Source of the DNA: Actinacidiphila acidipaludis
GTDB taxonomy: Bacteria > Actinomycetota > Actinomycetes > Streptomycetales > Streptomycetaceae
Length of the DNA stretch: 64,000 bases
Assembly: GCF_019890725.1 (NCBI RefSeq)
Contig: NZ_JAINZZ010000008.1
Span: 124,001-188,000, forward strand
Direction: 5' to 3'
In this document: positions 51,656-62,372 of the stretch, piece by piece
How positions within the stretch are numbered: the first letter of the stretch is position 1
How the letters are laid out: each line of letters begins with the position of its first letter
Notes under the pieces: generated by a model
The model's database searches: none
Told to the model about the DNA's origin: nothing
What the model saw: only the letters and a program-made list of their open reading frames with translations
Position numbers and translations under genes: made by a program

Positions 51656-52924
51656 TCAGAACGTGACGGGCAGGCGGTGCAGGCCGCGCATCAGCGGGTT
51701 GGGCCGCCAGCGCAGCGGGGCCGGGACGGACGCGAGGGCGAGCCCGGGGGCGCGGGCCAGCAGTTCGGTGAGGGCGATCGCGCCTTCCATACGGGCCAGC
51801 GGCGCGCCGAGGCAGAAGTGGATGCCGTGGCCGAAGGCGAGCTGGGACTGCGGCGGGCGGCGGATGTCGAAGGTGTCGGGCGCGGCGTGGCGGCCCGGGT
51901 CGCGGCCGGCGGCCGCCAGGACGACCGCGACGATCTCACCGGCGGGCACCGTCACGCCGCCGATCGGGTAGGGGGCGCGGGTGATGCGGTAGGTGGCGCG
52001 TTCCACCGGCCCGTCGTAACGCAGCATCTCCTCGATCGCCCCGGGCATCAGCGTGTCCGGGTCGGCACGGAGCGCGGTGAGCTGGGCGGGGTGGCGCAGC
52101 AGCGCGAGCACGCCGTTGGCGATCAGGTTGACGGTCGTCTCGTGGCCGGCGACGAGCAACAGGAAGGCCATGCTCACGAGTTCGTCGGCGGAGAGCCGGT
52201 CGCCGTCCTCGTACCGGGTGCGGATCAGGGCGCTCAGCAAGTCGTCGCGCGGGCGGCTGCACCGCTTGTCCTCGATGAGTTCGACGAGGTAGTCGCGCAT
52301 CGCCTCCCCGGCGGCGGCCTCCGCGGCGAAGTCGCCGGTCTCGCCGAGGATCGCACGGGTCCAGCCGCTGAAGGACGCCCGGTCGAGCGTGGGCACGCCG
52401 AGCAGTTCGCAGATGACGGTGAGCGGGAGCGGGACGGCGAAGCTCTCGATGAGGTCGGCCTCGCCGGCCGGCAGCATCGCGTCGAGCAGGTCCCCGGTGA
52501 TCCGGCGCACCCGGGGCCGCAGGGTCTCCACCCGCCGTGGGGTGAACTCGCGGGCGACCAGGCGCCGCAGCCGGGTGTGGCGTGGCGGGTCGGACTCGAG
52601 CATGTTGGCGCTGACCGGGCCGGCCTCCTCGGTGCTGCCGTCCAGGATCCGCCAGTCCTTGCTCAGCCGGGGGTCGGCGAGGACGGTACGGGCCTCGTCG
52701 TGGCCGACGACGAGCCACATCTCGCCGCTCTCGGTGACCACCCGGTGGACCGGGCCGCGTTCGCGCAGCCGCGCGTAGACGGGATACGGGTCGTCGACGA
52801 ACTCCGCGCCGTGACGGGTGAGGTCGATGACGTCGTGGCCGGGCAGGTCCCCGGTCGGGCCGGTCAGTCCGGTCGGGTCGGGCGGGCCGGCCAGGCCGCC
52901 GCGGGCGTCGTCGTGGTCGTCCAT
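51656..52924 (-). CDS. Cytochrome P450 (CYP107-like)
   Basis: The 422-residue monooxygenase has a short Gly/Pro/Asp N-terminal tail, then WLVVGHDEARTVLADPRLSK near residue 70, the I-helix LLLVAGHETT (near 245) with oxygen-activating Thr, ExxR in GAIEEMLRY and the heme-cysteine loop FGHGIHFCLGAPLAR (near 365). Its appearance fits the CYP107 group, often involved in macrolide or small-molecule hydroxylation. It starts at ATG with GGGGGG upstream, 38 bases after the aldolase-like gene, and probably shares its transcript. Redox partners are not encoded nearby. The substrate is unknown. Confidence 0.9.
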   Translation of the reverse strand: MDDHDDARGGLAGPPDPTGLTGPTGDLPGHDVIDLTRHGAEFVDDPYPVYARLRERGPVHRVVTESGEMWLVVGHDEARTVLADPRLSKDWRILDGSTEEAGPVSANMLESDPPRHTRLRRLVAREFTPRRVETLRPRVRRITGDLLDAMLPAGEADLIESFAVPLPLTVICELLGVPTLDRASFSGWTRAILGETGDFAAEAAAGEAMRDYLVELIEDKRCSRPRDDLLSALIRTRYEDGDRLSADELVSMAFLLLVAGHETTVNLIANGVLALLRHPAQLTALRADPDTLMPGAIEEMLRYDGPVERATYRITRAPYPIGGVTVPAGEIVAVVLAAAGRDPGRHAAPDTFDIRRPPQSQLAFGHGIHFCLGAPLARMEGAIALTELLARAPGLALASVPAPLRWRPNPLMRGLHRLPVTF

Positions 52925-52962
52925 CGCGGTTCCCCCCTCGGAGCGCGGTGCGCCGCGCGGTG

Positions 52963-53586
52963 TCAGTGCGGGTCTGCCAGGCGTTCCAGCAGGTGCGTGA
53001 GGCGCTTGGTGACGGTCTCGCGGTCCCCGTCGGTGAGCGCCGAGCCCATGCCGACCGCGACGGCGCCGGCGGCGACCCAGTCGGGCGCGGCGGACACGGT
53101 TATGCCCCCGGTGGGCAGCAGCGCGACGTGCGGGATGATCGCCCGCAGGTCCACGACCCAGTCCGGGCTGTAGGCGGTGGCGGGGTAGAGGGTGAGGGCG
53201 TCGGCGCCCAGTTCCATGGCGCGGACCGCCTCGGTGGGCGTGGCGACGCCGGGGAAGACCGGGACGCCGTAGCGGTGGCCGGTGCGCAGCACGGCCTCGT
53301 CGAGGTTGGGGGCGAGCAGGAAGCGGGCGCCGGCCTCGATGGCCATCCGGGCGGAGACCTCGTCCAGGACCGTGCCCGCGCCGATGACGGCGTCGTCGCC
53401 GACCTCGCGGACCAGGGTGGTGACGGCCTCGAGCGCGAACGGGGTGGTGAGGGAGATCTCCAGGGTGGTGAGGCCGGCGGAGAGCAGGGTGTCGGCGGTG
53501 GCGGCGGCCTGGTCGTAGCTCTCGGTGCGGATGGTGGCGAACACGCGCTGGGCCAGTGCGGCCCGGGTGGTCTCCCAGCGGTACAC
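52963..53586 (-). CDS. KDPG/KHG aldolase-like protein lacking the Schiff-base lysine
   Basis: The 207-residue TIM-barrel protein matches the Eda family: LEISLTT (Glu43, the general acid/base), IGAGTVLDEVSARMAIEAGARF, VPVFPGVATPTEA and LLPTGGITVSA. The KFFPA/KLFPA motif of working aldolases reads LTLYPA, so Thr132 replaces the lysine (K133 in E. coli Eda) that forms the Schiff base. Arg49 of Eda is also Thr (Thr47). It therefore cannot use the class I mechanism and may be a binding protein or another enzyme. The GTG follows AGGAAGG. It is upstream of the P450 on the same transcript. Confidence 0.8.
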   Translation of the reverse strand: MYRWETTRAALAQRVFATIRTESYDQAAATADTLLSAGLTTLEISLTTPFALEAVTTLVREVGDDAVIGAGTVLDEVSARMAIEAGARFLLAPNLDEAVLRTGHRYGVPVFPGVATPTEAVRAMELGADALTLYPATAYSPDWVVDLRAIIPHVALLPTGGITVSAAPDWVAAGAVAVGMGSALTDGDRETVTKRLTHLLERLADPH

Positions 53587-53711
53587 GGCGGACGCCCACC
53601 TTCCTGGAGGTGCTGCACGGACTCAGCACGCTACCGGGGACGCGGGGCCGCGACGCCCCGAGCGGCGGGAGCTGTTTCCGCACCGTGACATGAGAGGAGC
53701 ATGAGTCCCCT

Positions 53712-53734
53712 GGGGCCGGGGGTTTCCCGGCCCC
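53712..53734. terminator. 9-bp-stem terminator
   Basis: GGGGCCGGG (53712-53720), loop GGTTT, then CCCGGCCCC (53726-53734): a perfect stem. It lies 66 bases beyond the AIM24-like stop in its transcription direction, so it probably ends that transcript. Confidence 0.75.
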
Positions 53735-53799
53735 GCGCCCGCGACTGCGACAGCACCTGCGCCGGCGCCCGCACCTGCGCCCGCGACAGCGACCGGGGC

Positions 53800-54621
53800 T
53801 CAGCCGACGTGGGTGGAGAACAACCCGCCGGTCGGTCCCTGCTTGTCGCCGCCCTGGGCCTTCTTCAGTGCGTTGGCCAGGCCCTCGATGGTCATGGACT
53901 GCAGGATCACACGGCCGTTGCCCTCCAGGGTGGCCAGCGACAGGCCCTCACCGCCGAAGACGGCGTTCATGATGCCCTGGCGGTTGAGGCCGCCGATGCG
54001 CTGCACGCCGTACTGGATGCCCTCCTCGAAGGCGACGATGCAGCCGGTGTCGACCTCGATCCGGCCGCCGAAGTCCGCGGGGTTGAGGTCGATGAAGTTG
54101 CCCGCACCGGCGATGATCACGGTGCCGTGGCCGGTGAACTTCTCCAGGATGAAGCCCTCGCCGCCGCTCATGCCCTGGCGGCCGCCGGCGAACGCGATGC
54201 CGAACTGGACGGTCTCCTCGGCGGCCACGAACGCGTCCTTCTCCGCGAACCAGGCCCGCGAGCCGTTGAGCTCCAGGGCCCGCATCTCGCCGGGCAGCAC
54301 ACCGGCGAAGCCCACCGTGCCCTCGCCGCCGGCGGCGGTGAAGTACTGGAAGGCGAGGGACTCGCCGGCCAGGGCGCGCTGGCCGACCTGCATGGCGGTG
54401 CCCATCGCCTGGCGCAGCAGGCCGCCCATGCCTCCGCCGCCGCCCGCGCCGCCCTGCTGGCCGCTGTTGCGGGTGCCGGGGCCGCCGAGCCGCGTCTCCA
54501 TGGTGACGTTGGCGGTCTTGAACAGGAACTTGCCCGCCTCGCAGTACACCGTCTGGCCGGGGTTCAGGGTGCAGACGGCCATCTGCATGGCGTTGCCGAC
54601 GATCTGCTGCTGCAGGGTCAC
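53800..54621 (-). CDS. AIM24 family protein
   Basis: The 273-residue protein is an AIM24/TIGR00266-type double-psi-like beta-sandwich. It has a Gly-rich segment (GQQGGAGGGGGMGGLLRQA, near residue 55) and repeated glycine-turn strands such as GEGTVGFAGVLPGE, FILEKFTGHGTVII and VDTGCIVAFEEGIQYGVQR, then the end MTIEGLANALKKAQG. Bacterial members are cytoplasmic and of unknown function, often multicopy in Streptomyces. The GTG has GGAG at eight bases. It is monocistronic or weakly coupled to the ROK regulator upstream, which is 58 bases away. Confidence 0.85.
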   Translation of the reverse strand: MTLQQQIVGNAMQMAVCTLNPGQTVYCEAGKFLFKTANVTMETRLGGPGTRNSGQQGGAGGGGGMGGLLRQAMGTAMQVGQRALAGESLAFQYFTAAGGEGTVGFAGVLPGEMRALELNGSRAWFAEKDAFVAAEETVQFGIAFAGGRQGMSGGEGFILEKFTGHGTVIIAGAGNFIDLNPADFGGRIEVDTGCIVAFEEGIQYGVQRIGGLNRQGIMNAVFGGEGLSLATLEGNGRVILQSMTIEGLANALKKAQGGDKQGPTGGLFSTHVG

Positions 54622-54679
54622 AGCGGGGACTCCTCAGGACGAGCTGGTGGTACCGGGTGGGTGCGGTGGCACCGCCCGG

Positions 54680-55990
54680 TCAACGTACCGCCCGGGCGAT
54701 TCGGTTCCGCAAGGGGTCGGGGCCGGTGTCGGGGCTCTCGGCCTGCTGGGCGGGAAGCCGCACCGGCCGTTCGCCGCCGGTGTCGAGGAAGCGGGCCAGC
54801 GGGAGGGTGGCGGCGCCGACGGTGACGGCGTCGGCGCCGAGCCTGCCCAGCTCGATGGAGGTCTGGGCGCAGGGGTGGCGCAGCGCGTAGGCGGCGGCGA
54901 CGTCGCGGACCGCGGGCAGCAGCCGGGGGCCGAGCAGCAGTCCGGCCCAGCCGCCGATGACGATGCGCTCGGGGTTGAAGAGGTTGATCAGGTCGGCGAT
55001 GCCGGCGCCGAGGTACTCGGCGGTCTCGGCGAGCAGGGCGCCGGCCTCCGGGTCGTGGTCGGCGGCGGCGAGCAGCGCGGCGAGGGCGGTCTCCTCGCTG
55101 ACGTCGCCGGGTGCGGACGGCCAACGGCCGAGCAGCGCCTCGGCGCCGACGTAGGCCTCCAGGCAGCCGCGGGAGCCGCAGCGGCAGACGCGCCCGCCCA
55201 CGCGCAGGGTGGTGTGCCCCCACTCCCCCGCGCTGCTGCTGGCGCCGTGGTACGGGGTGCCGTCGGCGACGACGCAGGCGCCGACGCCGGAGCCGATGAG
55301 AGCGATGACGACGTTGCGGGAGCCGCGGCCGCCGCCGAACCACATCTCGGCCTGGCCGAGGGTCTTGGCGCCGTTGTCGATGTAGAGCGGCAGCGCGGTG
55401 CCGGCCCGCAGCAGGCGGCCCAGCGGCACGGCCTCCCAGCCGATGGTCTGGCCGTGCACGACGATGCCGTCCGCCTCGCCGGGCGCGGCCGGCCGGCCGC
55501 CCTCGGCGGGGGTGTGCTCGACGATGCCGGGGACGCCGATGCCGACGCCGAGGACCTCGCTGTCGTCGATGCCGGCCTCGCGCACCACGGACTCGATGCC
55601 CCGCAGGGCGAGGCTGACGACGTGGTCGACGTCGTGGCCGCTGTCGGACAGCGGGAGGTCGGCGGAGGCGCGCTCGGTCAGGGCGAGGTCGAACAGCTCG
55701 ACGCGGACGCGGGTTTCGCCGACGTCGACCCCGACGACGTAGCCGAAGGCGGCGGAGACCTGGAGCAGGGTGCGGGGGCGGCCGCCGTCGGACTCGACGG
55801 CCCCGGCCTCCTCGACCATGCCGTCCGCGATGAGTTCGCCCACGACGTTGCTGATGGAACCTGCGCTCAGACCGGTGTCCCGGCCCAGCTCCTGACGGCT
55901 GAGGGGCCCTTCGAAATACAAATGACGCAGAAGCGATGCACGGTTGCCGCGCCGCAGGTCACGCACGGTCCGCTTGCCCCGCTCAGCCAT
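54680..55990 (-). CDS. ROK family transcriptional regulator
   Basis: The 436-residue repressor has an N-terminal winged helix (RRGNRASLLRHLYFEG, then SRQELGRDTGLSAGSISNVV, residues 15-50). A ROK sugar domain follows, with VGVDVGETRVRVELFD, LYIDNGAKTLGQAE, ALIGSGVGACVV and the zinc site CRCGSRGCLEAYVG. It diverges from a beta-glucoside ABC/GH1 operon, 150 bases away, so it most likely represses that operon and is released by its sugar or sugar phosphate. The C-terminus is Pro-rich. A weak dyad overlapping the operon -10 is the candidate operator. Confidence 0.9.
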   Translation of the reverse strand: MAERGKRTVRDLRRGNRASLLRHLYFEGPLSRQELGRDTGLSAGSISNVVGELIADGMVEEAGAVESDGGRPRTLLQVSAAFGYVVGVDVGETRVRVELFDLALTERASADLPLSDSGHDVDHVVSLALRGIESVVREAGIDDSEVLGVGIGVPGIVEHTPAEGGRPAAPGEADGIVVHGQTIGWEAVPLGRLLRAGTALPLYIDNGAKTLGQAEMWFGGGRGSRNVVIALIGSGVGACVVADGTPYHGASSSAGEWGHTTLRVGGRVCRCGSRGCLEAYVGAEALLGRWPSAPGDVSEETALAALLAAADHDPEAGALLAETAEYLGAGIADLINLFNPERIVIGGWAGLLLGPRLLPAVRDVAAAYALRHPCAQTSIELGRLGADAVTVGAATLPLARFLDTGGERPVRLPAQQAESPDTGPDPLRNRIARAVR

Positions 55991-56040
55991 CGACCCTCCC
56001 TGTCAGCCCGTCCGGCGTGAATCTATCGCTGCACAAGGTC

Positions 56041-56084
56041 TTGACGCCACCTTTTCTCACAAGTTAAATCACGGCCTGAATTAA
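56041..56084 (+). promoter_or_regulatory. Promoter of the beta-glucoside operon with overlapping dyad
   Basis: TTGACG (56041-56046) and TTAAAT (56064-56069) are separated by 17 bases, a good housekeeping promoter. The -10 is the left arm of an imperfect dyad, TTAAAT followed by nine bases and then GAATTAA (to 56084), centred at about +1. That position suits repression by the divergent ROK regulator. Confidence 0.55.
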
Positions 56085-56140
56085 GGCACAGGCGCTGTTC
56101 ACTTCCTGAAGCGATCCCCACCCCCTGAGAGGGAACCGGT

Positions 56141-57481
56141 ATGCGCACCTCCAGCACCTCCAGCAGACTCCTCGCGGCCACCGCCCTCGTGGCCGCGCTC
56201 GGTCTGACCGCCACCGCGTGTGGCGGCGGCTCCGACAGCAGCGGCGACAAGAGCGATCCCGCCAGCCTCAAGGGCCAGACCATCACGTACTGGGCGAGCA
56301 ACCAGGGCACCAGCCTCGACAACGACAAGCAGGTGCTCACCCCCGAGCTGAACAAGTTCACCCAGCAGACCGGCATCAAGGTCAAGCTGGAGGTGATCGG
56401 CTGGGCCGATCTGCTCAACCGCATCCTGGCGGCGACCACTTCGGGTCAGGGCCCGGACGTGCTCAACATCGGCAACACGTGGTCGGCCTCGCTGCAGGCC
56501 ACCGGTGCGCTCATGCCGTGGGACGCCAGCGCCTTCACCGCCATCGGCGGCAAGGACCGGTTCGCGCCCGCCGCCATCGCCGCCGCCGGTGCGGCCGGCA
56601 AGGACCCGGCCGCCGTGCCGCTGTACTCGATGGCGTACGGCCTGTACTACAACAAGAAGATGTTCTCCGACGCGGGCATCGCCAACCCGCCGAAGACCTG
56701 GTCGGAATTGGTGGACGACGCCAAGAAGCTGACCACCGGCGGCCACTACGGCCTCGCGGTCGAGGGCAGCAACGGCTCGGAGAACATCCACCACGCCTTC
56801 GTGCTCGCCAAGCAGCGCGGCTCGGACTGGTTCGACGCCTCGGGCAAGGCGACCTTCGACACCCCGGCGAACGTGGCCGCGGTCAAGCAGTACGTCGACT
56901 TCATCGCCGCCGACAAGGTGGCCGCCAAGGGCGACGCGGAGTACTCGCAGAACCAGACCATCACCGACTTCGCCACCGGCAAGGCCGCGATGATGATGTG
57001 GCAGTCCGCCGCGACCTCCATCAAGGCGCACGGCATGTCGCCCGACCAGTACGGCGTGGTGCCGGTGCCGACCCAGACCGCGGGTGCCACCGGTGACGCC
57101 GGTGTGACGTCCATGGTGGCCGGCATCAACCTGGCGGTGTTCCAGAACACCAAGCACAAGGCCGCCGCCGAGGCGCTGGTGAAGTTCATGACCAGCACGC
57201 CGGAGCAGAAGATCCTCAACGGCACCTACGGTTCGCTGCCGCCGGTCAAGGAGGCGCAGAGCGACCCGGCGTTCCAGACGCCCGACCTGAAGGTCCTGGC
57301 CAGTGTGCTCAGCAGCTCCGCCGCGCCGCTGCCGCAGGTGCCCAACGAGAGCCAGTTCGAGACGCTCGTCGGCACCGCGATCAAGGACCTGTTCGCCGAC
57401 GCCGCAGCCGGCAAGCCCGTGACGGACGACTCCGTCAAGGCCGCGCTGACCAAGGCGCAGCAGCAGATGCCCGCGTCCTAA
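56141..57481 (+). CDS. Sugar-binding lipoprotein of the beta-glucoside ABC transporter
   Basis: The 446-residue family-1 solute-binding protein has a signal peptide with lipobox LTATAC (Cys27). The usual SBP_bac_1 features follow: QTITYWASNQGT, EVIGWADLLNRILAATTSG near residue 95, GPDVLNIGNTW, YSMAYGLYYNKKMFSDAG near 165 and MMMWQSAATSI near 280. It is the first gene of the operon. With the GH1 enzyme downstream, cellobiose, cello-oligosaccharides or another beta-glucoside is the likely ligand. Aromatic residues for sugar stacking are abundant. Confidence 0.9.
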   Translation: MRTSSTSSRLLAATALVAALGLTATACGGGSDSSGDKSDPASLKGQTITYWASNQGTSLDNDKQVLTPELNKFTQQTGIKVKLEVIGWADLLNRILAATTSGQGPDVLNIGNTWSASLQATGALMPWDASAFTAIGGKDRFAPAAIAAAGAAGKDPAAVPLYSMAYGLYYNKKMFSDAGIANPPKTWSELVDDAKKLTTGGHYGLAVEGSNGSENIHHAFVLAKQRGSDWFDASGKATFDTPANVAAVKQYVDFIAADKVAAKGDAEYSQNQTITDFATGKAAMMMWQSAATSIKAHGMSPDQYGVVPVPTQTAGATGDAGVTSMVAGINLAVFQNTKHKAAAEALVKFMTSTPEQKILNGTYGSLPPVKEAQSDPAFQTPDLKVLASVLSSSAAPLPQVPNESQFETLVGTAIKDLFADAAAGKPVTDDSVKAALTKAQQQMPAS

Positions 57482-57497
57482 GGATCGGCCCTCCTCC

Positions 57498-58502
57498 ATG
57501 ACTGCCACCGCCCCTCCACGGCAGGCGCCCGAAGCCGGCCCCGGCAGCAGCAAGACCGCTGCCGGGCGCCGGCTGCGGCCGCGTGCGATCGAACGGCTGC
57601 GCCAGATAGGCCTGCCGTACCTGCTGCTGCTTCCCGCCCTCATCGCCGAACTGCTGATCCACATCGTGCCGATGTTCTTCGGCATCGTCATCAGCTTCAA
57701 GAACCTGACCCTCTTCTTCATCCGCAACTGGAGCAAGGCTCCGTGGGCCGGGTTCGACAACTACCGTGCCGCGATCAAGATCCATGAGCCGATCGGCCAG
57801 GCGCTGCTGCACTCGTTCTGGGTGACGCTGGCCTACACCGTGCTGTCGGTCGCCCTGTCCTGGCTGCTGGGGACCGCTGCCGCGATCCTGATGCAGGACT
57901 CCTTCCGCGGCCGCGCGATCATGCGCGCGATCTTCCTGGTGCCCTACGCGCTGCCGGCCTACGCGGCGCTGATCACCTGGACGTTCATGTTCCAGCAGGA
58001 CACCGGCCTGGTGAACCACGTCCTCCACGACCAGCTGCACGTCACCTCGAACAAGCCGTTCTGGCTGATCGGTGACAACAGCTTCTGGGCGATGGTCATC
58101 GTGTCGGTCTGGAAGTCCTGGCCGTTCGCCTTCCTGGCCCTGATGGCCGGTCTGCAGAACATCCCGCGCGAGCTCTACGAGGCCGCGGCGATGGACGGCG
58201 CCGGCGTCTGGCAGCAGATCAGGAAGATCACCATGCCCTCGCTGCGCCCGGTCAACCAGGTGCTCGTGCTGGTGCTGTTCCTGTGGACGTTCAACGACTT
58301 CAACACCCCCTACGTGATGTTCGGTCAGTCCGCGCCGCACCAGGCGGACCTGATCTCCATCCACATCTACCAGTCGTCGTTCATCACCTGGAACTTCGGC
58401 TCGGGCTCGGCGATGTCCGTGCTCCTGCTGCTGTTCCTGCTGCTGGTGACCGCGGTGTACCTGTTGTTCACGTCCAGGAAGCGGGGCGACGCCGATGCCT
58501 AG
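57498..58502 (+). CDS. Sugar ABC transporter permease (MalF type)
   Basis: The 334-residue permease has six main membrane helices after a basic, Ala/Pro-rich N-terminus of 35 residues. The EAA coupling loop is ELYEAAAMDGAGVWQQIRKI (near residues 225-244). It begins 16 bases after the lipoprotein gene and its stop overlaps the next permease start by eight bases (ATGCCTAG). It pairs with the MalG-type subunit to form the channel. Confidence 0.9.
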   Translation: MTATAPPRQAPEAGPGSSKTAAGRRLRPRAIERLRQIGLPYLLLLPALIAELLIHIVPMFFGIVISFKNLTLFFIRNWSKAPWAGFDNYRAAIKIHEPIGQALLHSFWVTLAYTVLSVALSWLLGTAAAILMQDSFRGRAIMRAIFLVPYALPAYAALITWTFMFQQDTGLVNHVLHDQLHVTSNKPFWLIGDNSFWAMVIVSVWKSWPFAFLALMAGLQNIPRELYEAAAMDGAGVWQQIRKITMPSLRPVNQVLVLVLFLWTFNDFNTPYVMFGQSAPHQADLISIHIYQSSFITWNFGSGSAMSVLLLLFLLLVTAVYLLFTSRKRGDADA

Positions 58503-59364
58503 GATCCCGGTGCAGCCGTCCCCGATGGCGCAGCCGAAGTCCTTCCTGTGGACGCGGCGCGTCGTGCTGACCCTGCTGCTGCTGTTCGTGCTCACGCCCG
58601 TGTACGTGATGCTCAGCTCGTCCCTGAAGAACCTCCAGGACGTGCAGGGTTCGTTCAAGTGGATTCCGCACGGGCTGACGTTCCGGCCCTACGTGGACAT
58701 CTGGAAGACCGTCCCGCTCGCGCACTACTTCGTGAACTCGCTGATCGTCTCGGTGAGTGCGACGGTGTTCTCGGTCGTGGTGGCGATCTTCGCCGCCTAC
58801 GGCGTGAGCCGCTACCGGTTCGCGGGCCGCAAGGTCTTCACCGTGACGGTGCTGTCCACCCAGATGTTCCCCGGCATCCTCTTCCTGCTGCCGCTGTACC
58901 TGATCTTCGTCAACATCGGGAACAGCACGGGCATCACGCTCAACGGCAGCCGGCTCGGGCTGATCATCACCTACCTGACGTTCTCGCTGCCGTTCTCGAT
59001 CTGGATGCTGGTCGGCTACTTCGACTCGATCCCGCGGGACCTGGACGAGGCCGCCAAGGTGGACGGCTGCGGCCCGTTCGGCGCGCTGTTCCGCGTGGTC
59101 GTCCCCGCCGCCATCCCCGGCATCGTCGCGGTCAGCGTGTACGCGTTCATGACCGCGTGGGGCGAGGTGCTGTTCGCCTCGGTGATGACGAACTCCAGCA
59201 CCCGCACCCTCGCCGTGGGCCTGCGCGAGTACGCCACCCAGAACGACGTCTACTGGAACCAGGTCATGGCCGCCTCCCTCGTGGTGAGCGTGCCGGTGGT
59301 CGCCGGATTCCTGCTCCTCCAGCGTTACCTCGTCGCCGGGTTGACCGCCGGCGCCGTCAAGTAA
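58495..59364 (+). CDS. Sugar ABC transporter permease (MalG type)
   Basis: The 289-residue permease has six membrane helices and the EAA loop [20 protein letters not shown] (near residues 182-201). MalG-type proteins contact the shared ATPase. No ATPase gene follows; the operon goes directly to the GH1 gene. In Streptomyces such systems use the multitask ATPase MsiK, encoded elsewhere, so this is expected here. The ATG overlaps the previous gene. Confidence 0.9.
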   Translation: MPRIPVQPSPMAQPKSFLWTRRVVLTLLLLFVLTPVYVMLSSSLKNLQDVQGSFKWIPHGLTFRPYVDIWKTVPLAHYFVNSLIVSVSATVFSVVVAIFAAYGVSRYRFAGRKVFTVTVLSTQMFPGILFLLPLYLIFVNIGNSTGITLNGSRLGLIITYLTFSLPFSIWMLVGYFDSIPRDLDEAAKVDGCGPFGALFRVVVPAAIPGIVAVSVYAFMTAWGEVLFASVMTNSSTRTLAVGLREYATQNDVYWNQVMAASLVVSVPVVAGFLLLQRYLVAGLTAGAVK

Positions 59365-59392
59365 CCCCGCCTCCCGAAGAATTGGAATCTTT

Positions 59393-60748
<1,356 letters not shown>

Positions 60749-60761
60749 ACCCGCGCGCCGT

Positions 60762-60797
60762 CCGGTGGCCCGGTGACGTCATGTCCCGGGCCACCGG
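60762..60797. terminator. 12-bp-stem bidirectional terminator
   Basis: CCGGTGGCCCGG (60762-60773) pairs exactly with CCGGGCCACCGG (60786-60797) around a 12-base loop that includes TGACGTCA. It lies 14 bases after the GH1 stop and 33 bases beyond the convergent allantoinase stop. Confidence 0.85.
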
Positions 60798-60829
60798 CGT
60801 CTTCCGGACCGGCGCGGCCCGGCACGAAA

Positions 60830-62200
60830 CTAGCGCGGTGCCGGGGCCGGAGCCGGGGCCGGGCGGGTCAGCAAGCGGCCCGCGGGCGCGCCGAGTTCGC
60901 CGTCGCGGGCGATCACCTGCCCGCCCAGATAGGTCGCGCGGACCACGCCGTGCAGGGTCCGTCCGGCATAGGCGGTGAGGGGGTTGCGGTGGTGCAGACG
61001 GGCCGGGTCGACGGTGAACGTCGCGTCGGGCGCGAGCACCGCGAAGTCGGCGTCGTACCCGGGTGCGACGGCGCCCTTGGTGCCGCCGAGTCCGGCCAGC
61101 GCCGCGGGCCCCGCCGACATCCAGCGGGCCACGTCGGCGACCGTGTGGCCGCGGCGCCGGGCCTCGGTCCACACCGCGGACAGCCCGAGCTGCAGCGAGG
61201 AGATGCCGCCCCAGGCCGCCGCGAAGTCGCCGGTGTCGCGGGCCTTGAGGTCGACGGTGGACGGCGAGTGGTCGGAGACCACGCAGTCGATGGTGCCGTC
61301 GGTCAGCGCCTGCCACAGCGCGTCCTGGTTGGCCGCCTCGCGGATCGGCGGGCAGCACTTGAACTCCGTGGCCCCGTCCGGGACTTCCTCGGCGGTCAGG
61401 GTGAGGAAGTGCGGGCAGGTCTCTACGGTGAGCCGCACGCCCTCACGCCGGGCCCGCGCGATCACCGGCAGCGCGCCCGCCGACGACAGGTGGAGGATGT
61501 GGATGCGGGCCCCGAACCGCCGTGCGAGCGCGATCAGTCCGGCGATCGCGGTGTCCTCGGCGGCCGGCGGGCGCGACGCCAGGAAGTCGGCGTACTTCGG
61601 GCCGGGCCTGCTGGGGGCCGCGTCGATCAGCAGCGGATCCTCGGCGTGCACGATGAGCAGGCCGTCGAACGGCGTCACCTCGGCCAGCGCGTCGGCCAGT
61701 TCCCCGGCGCCGAGCTGGGGGAACTCGTCCACGCCGGAGTGCAGCAGGAAGCACTTGAAGCCGAACACGCCCGCGTCGTGCAGCGGTCGCAGGTCCTTGA
61801 CGTTGCCGGGGATCGCGCCGCCCCAGAAGCCGGTGTCGACGTGCACCCGGCCGCGCGCGGCCGCCCGCTTCACGTCGAGGTGGGCGGTGGTGGTGGTCGG
61901 CGGGATGCTGTTGAGCGGCATGTCGATCACCGTGGTGATCCCGCCCGCCGCGGCGGCCGCGGTCGCGGTCGCGAAGCCCTCCCACTCGCTCCGGCCGGGG
62001 TCGTTGATGTGCACATGGGTGTCGACCAGGCCCGGCAGCAGGACGTCGTCCCCGAGGTCGGTGAGCCGGGCGCCGGGGACGGCGGCGTCGTACGGCAGCA
62101 CGCCCGTGATCGTGCCGCCGGCCACGGTGACCGAGGCGGGCCGCTCCCCGTCCGGGGTCACGACGCGCGTCGAACGCAGTACCTGGTCGTCCCCTGTCAC
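60830..62200 (-). CDS. allB: Allantoinase
   Basis: The 456-residue amidohydrolase opens allantoin to allantoate in purine breakdown. The metal site is complete: [10 protein letters not shown] (two His) near residue 63, the carbamylated lysine in [16 protein letters not shown] near 150, HAED near 190, HILHLSSA near 245 and the aspartate in VVSDHSPS near 317. FKCFL and SGVDEFP separate allantoinase from dihydropyrimidinase. The GTG has GGAGG at six bases. The C-terminus ends in an Ala-Pro repeat. It diverges from an IclR regulator, the usual arrangement for allantoin control. Confidence 0.93.
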   Translation of the reverse strand: MTGDDQVLRSTRVVTPDGERPASVTVAGGTITGVLPYDAAVPGARLTDLGDDVLLPGLVDTHVHINDPGRSEWEGFATATAAAAAGGITTVIDMPLNSIPPTTTTAHLDVKRAAARGRVHVDTGFWGGAIPGNVKDLRPLHDAGVFGFKCFLLHSGVDEFPQLGAGELADALAEVTPFDGLLIVHAEDPLLIDAAPSRPGPKYADFLASRPPAAEDTAIAGLIALARRFGARIHILHLSSAGALPVIARARREGVRLTVETCPHFLTLTAEEVPDGATEFKCCPPIREAANQDALWQALTDGTIDCVVSDHSPSTVDLKARDTGDFAAAWGGISSLQLGLSAVWTEARRRGHTVADVARWMSAGPAALAGLGGTKGAVAPGYDADFAVLAPDATFTVDPARLHHRNPLTAYAGRTLHGVVRATYLGGQVIARDGELGAPAGRLLTRPAPAPAPAPR

Positions 62201-62222
62201 TGGCGGCCTCCGGCTCAGAAAT

Positions 62223-62237
62223 TCAACGTTCTGTTGA
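62223..62237. promoter_or_regulatory. TCAAC-GTTCT-GTTGA dyad upstream of allB
   Basis: A perfect 5-bp inverted repeat with a 5-base spacer lies 23-37 bases before the allantoinase GTG in the 172-bp region shared with the IclR gene. IclR-type regulators bind imperfect dyads of similar size. The other half of the region, near 62280-62330, has a repeated ATTCC motif (ATTCCACAG and ATTCCGCAT) that could be a second site. Confidence 0.4.
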
Positions 62238-62372
62238 CGGCCATGGTGGGTATCGTTCTGCCGGACGTCAAGGGCGGTAGGATTCCACAGAGCGAAAGCC
62301 GTATTCCGCATCCGTACTCCGTGTACGCGGATGCCGTGCACCGGGATCACCGGTCGACCGAGGGGAGCGCAG

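Noticed and set aside
50081..53173. Very long open frame on the plus strand across aroA and the P450
   Set aside because: It is antisense to aroA, the P450 and the aldolase-like gene, whose protein motifs are clear. Its own translation is Gly/Arg/Ala/His-rich with no motif, as expected from GC-rich complementary strands.
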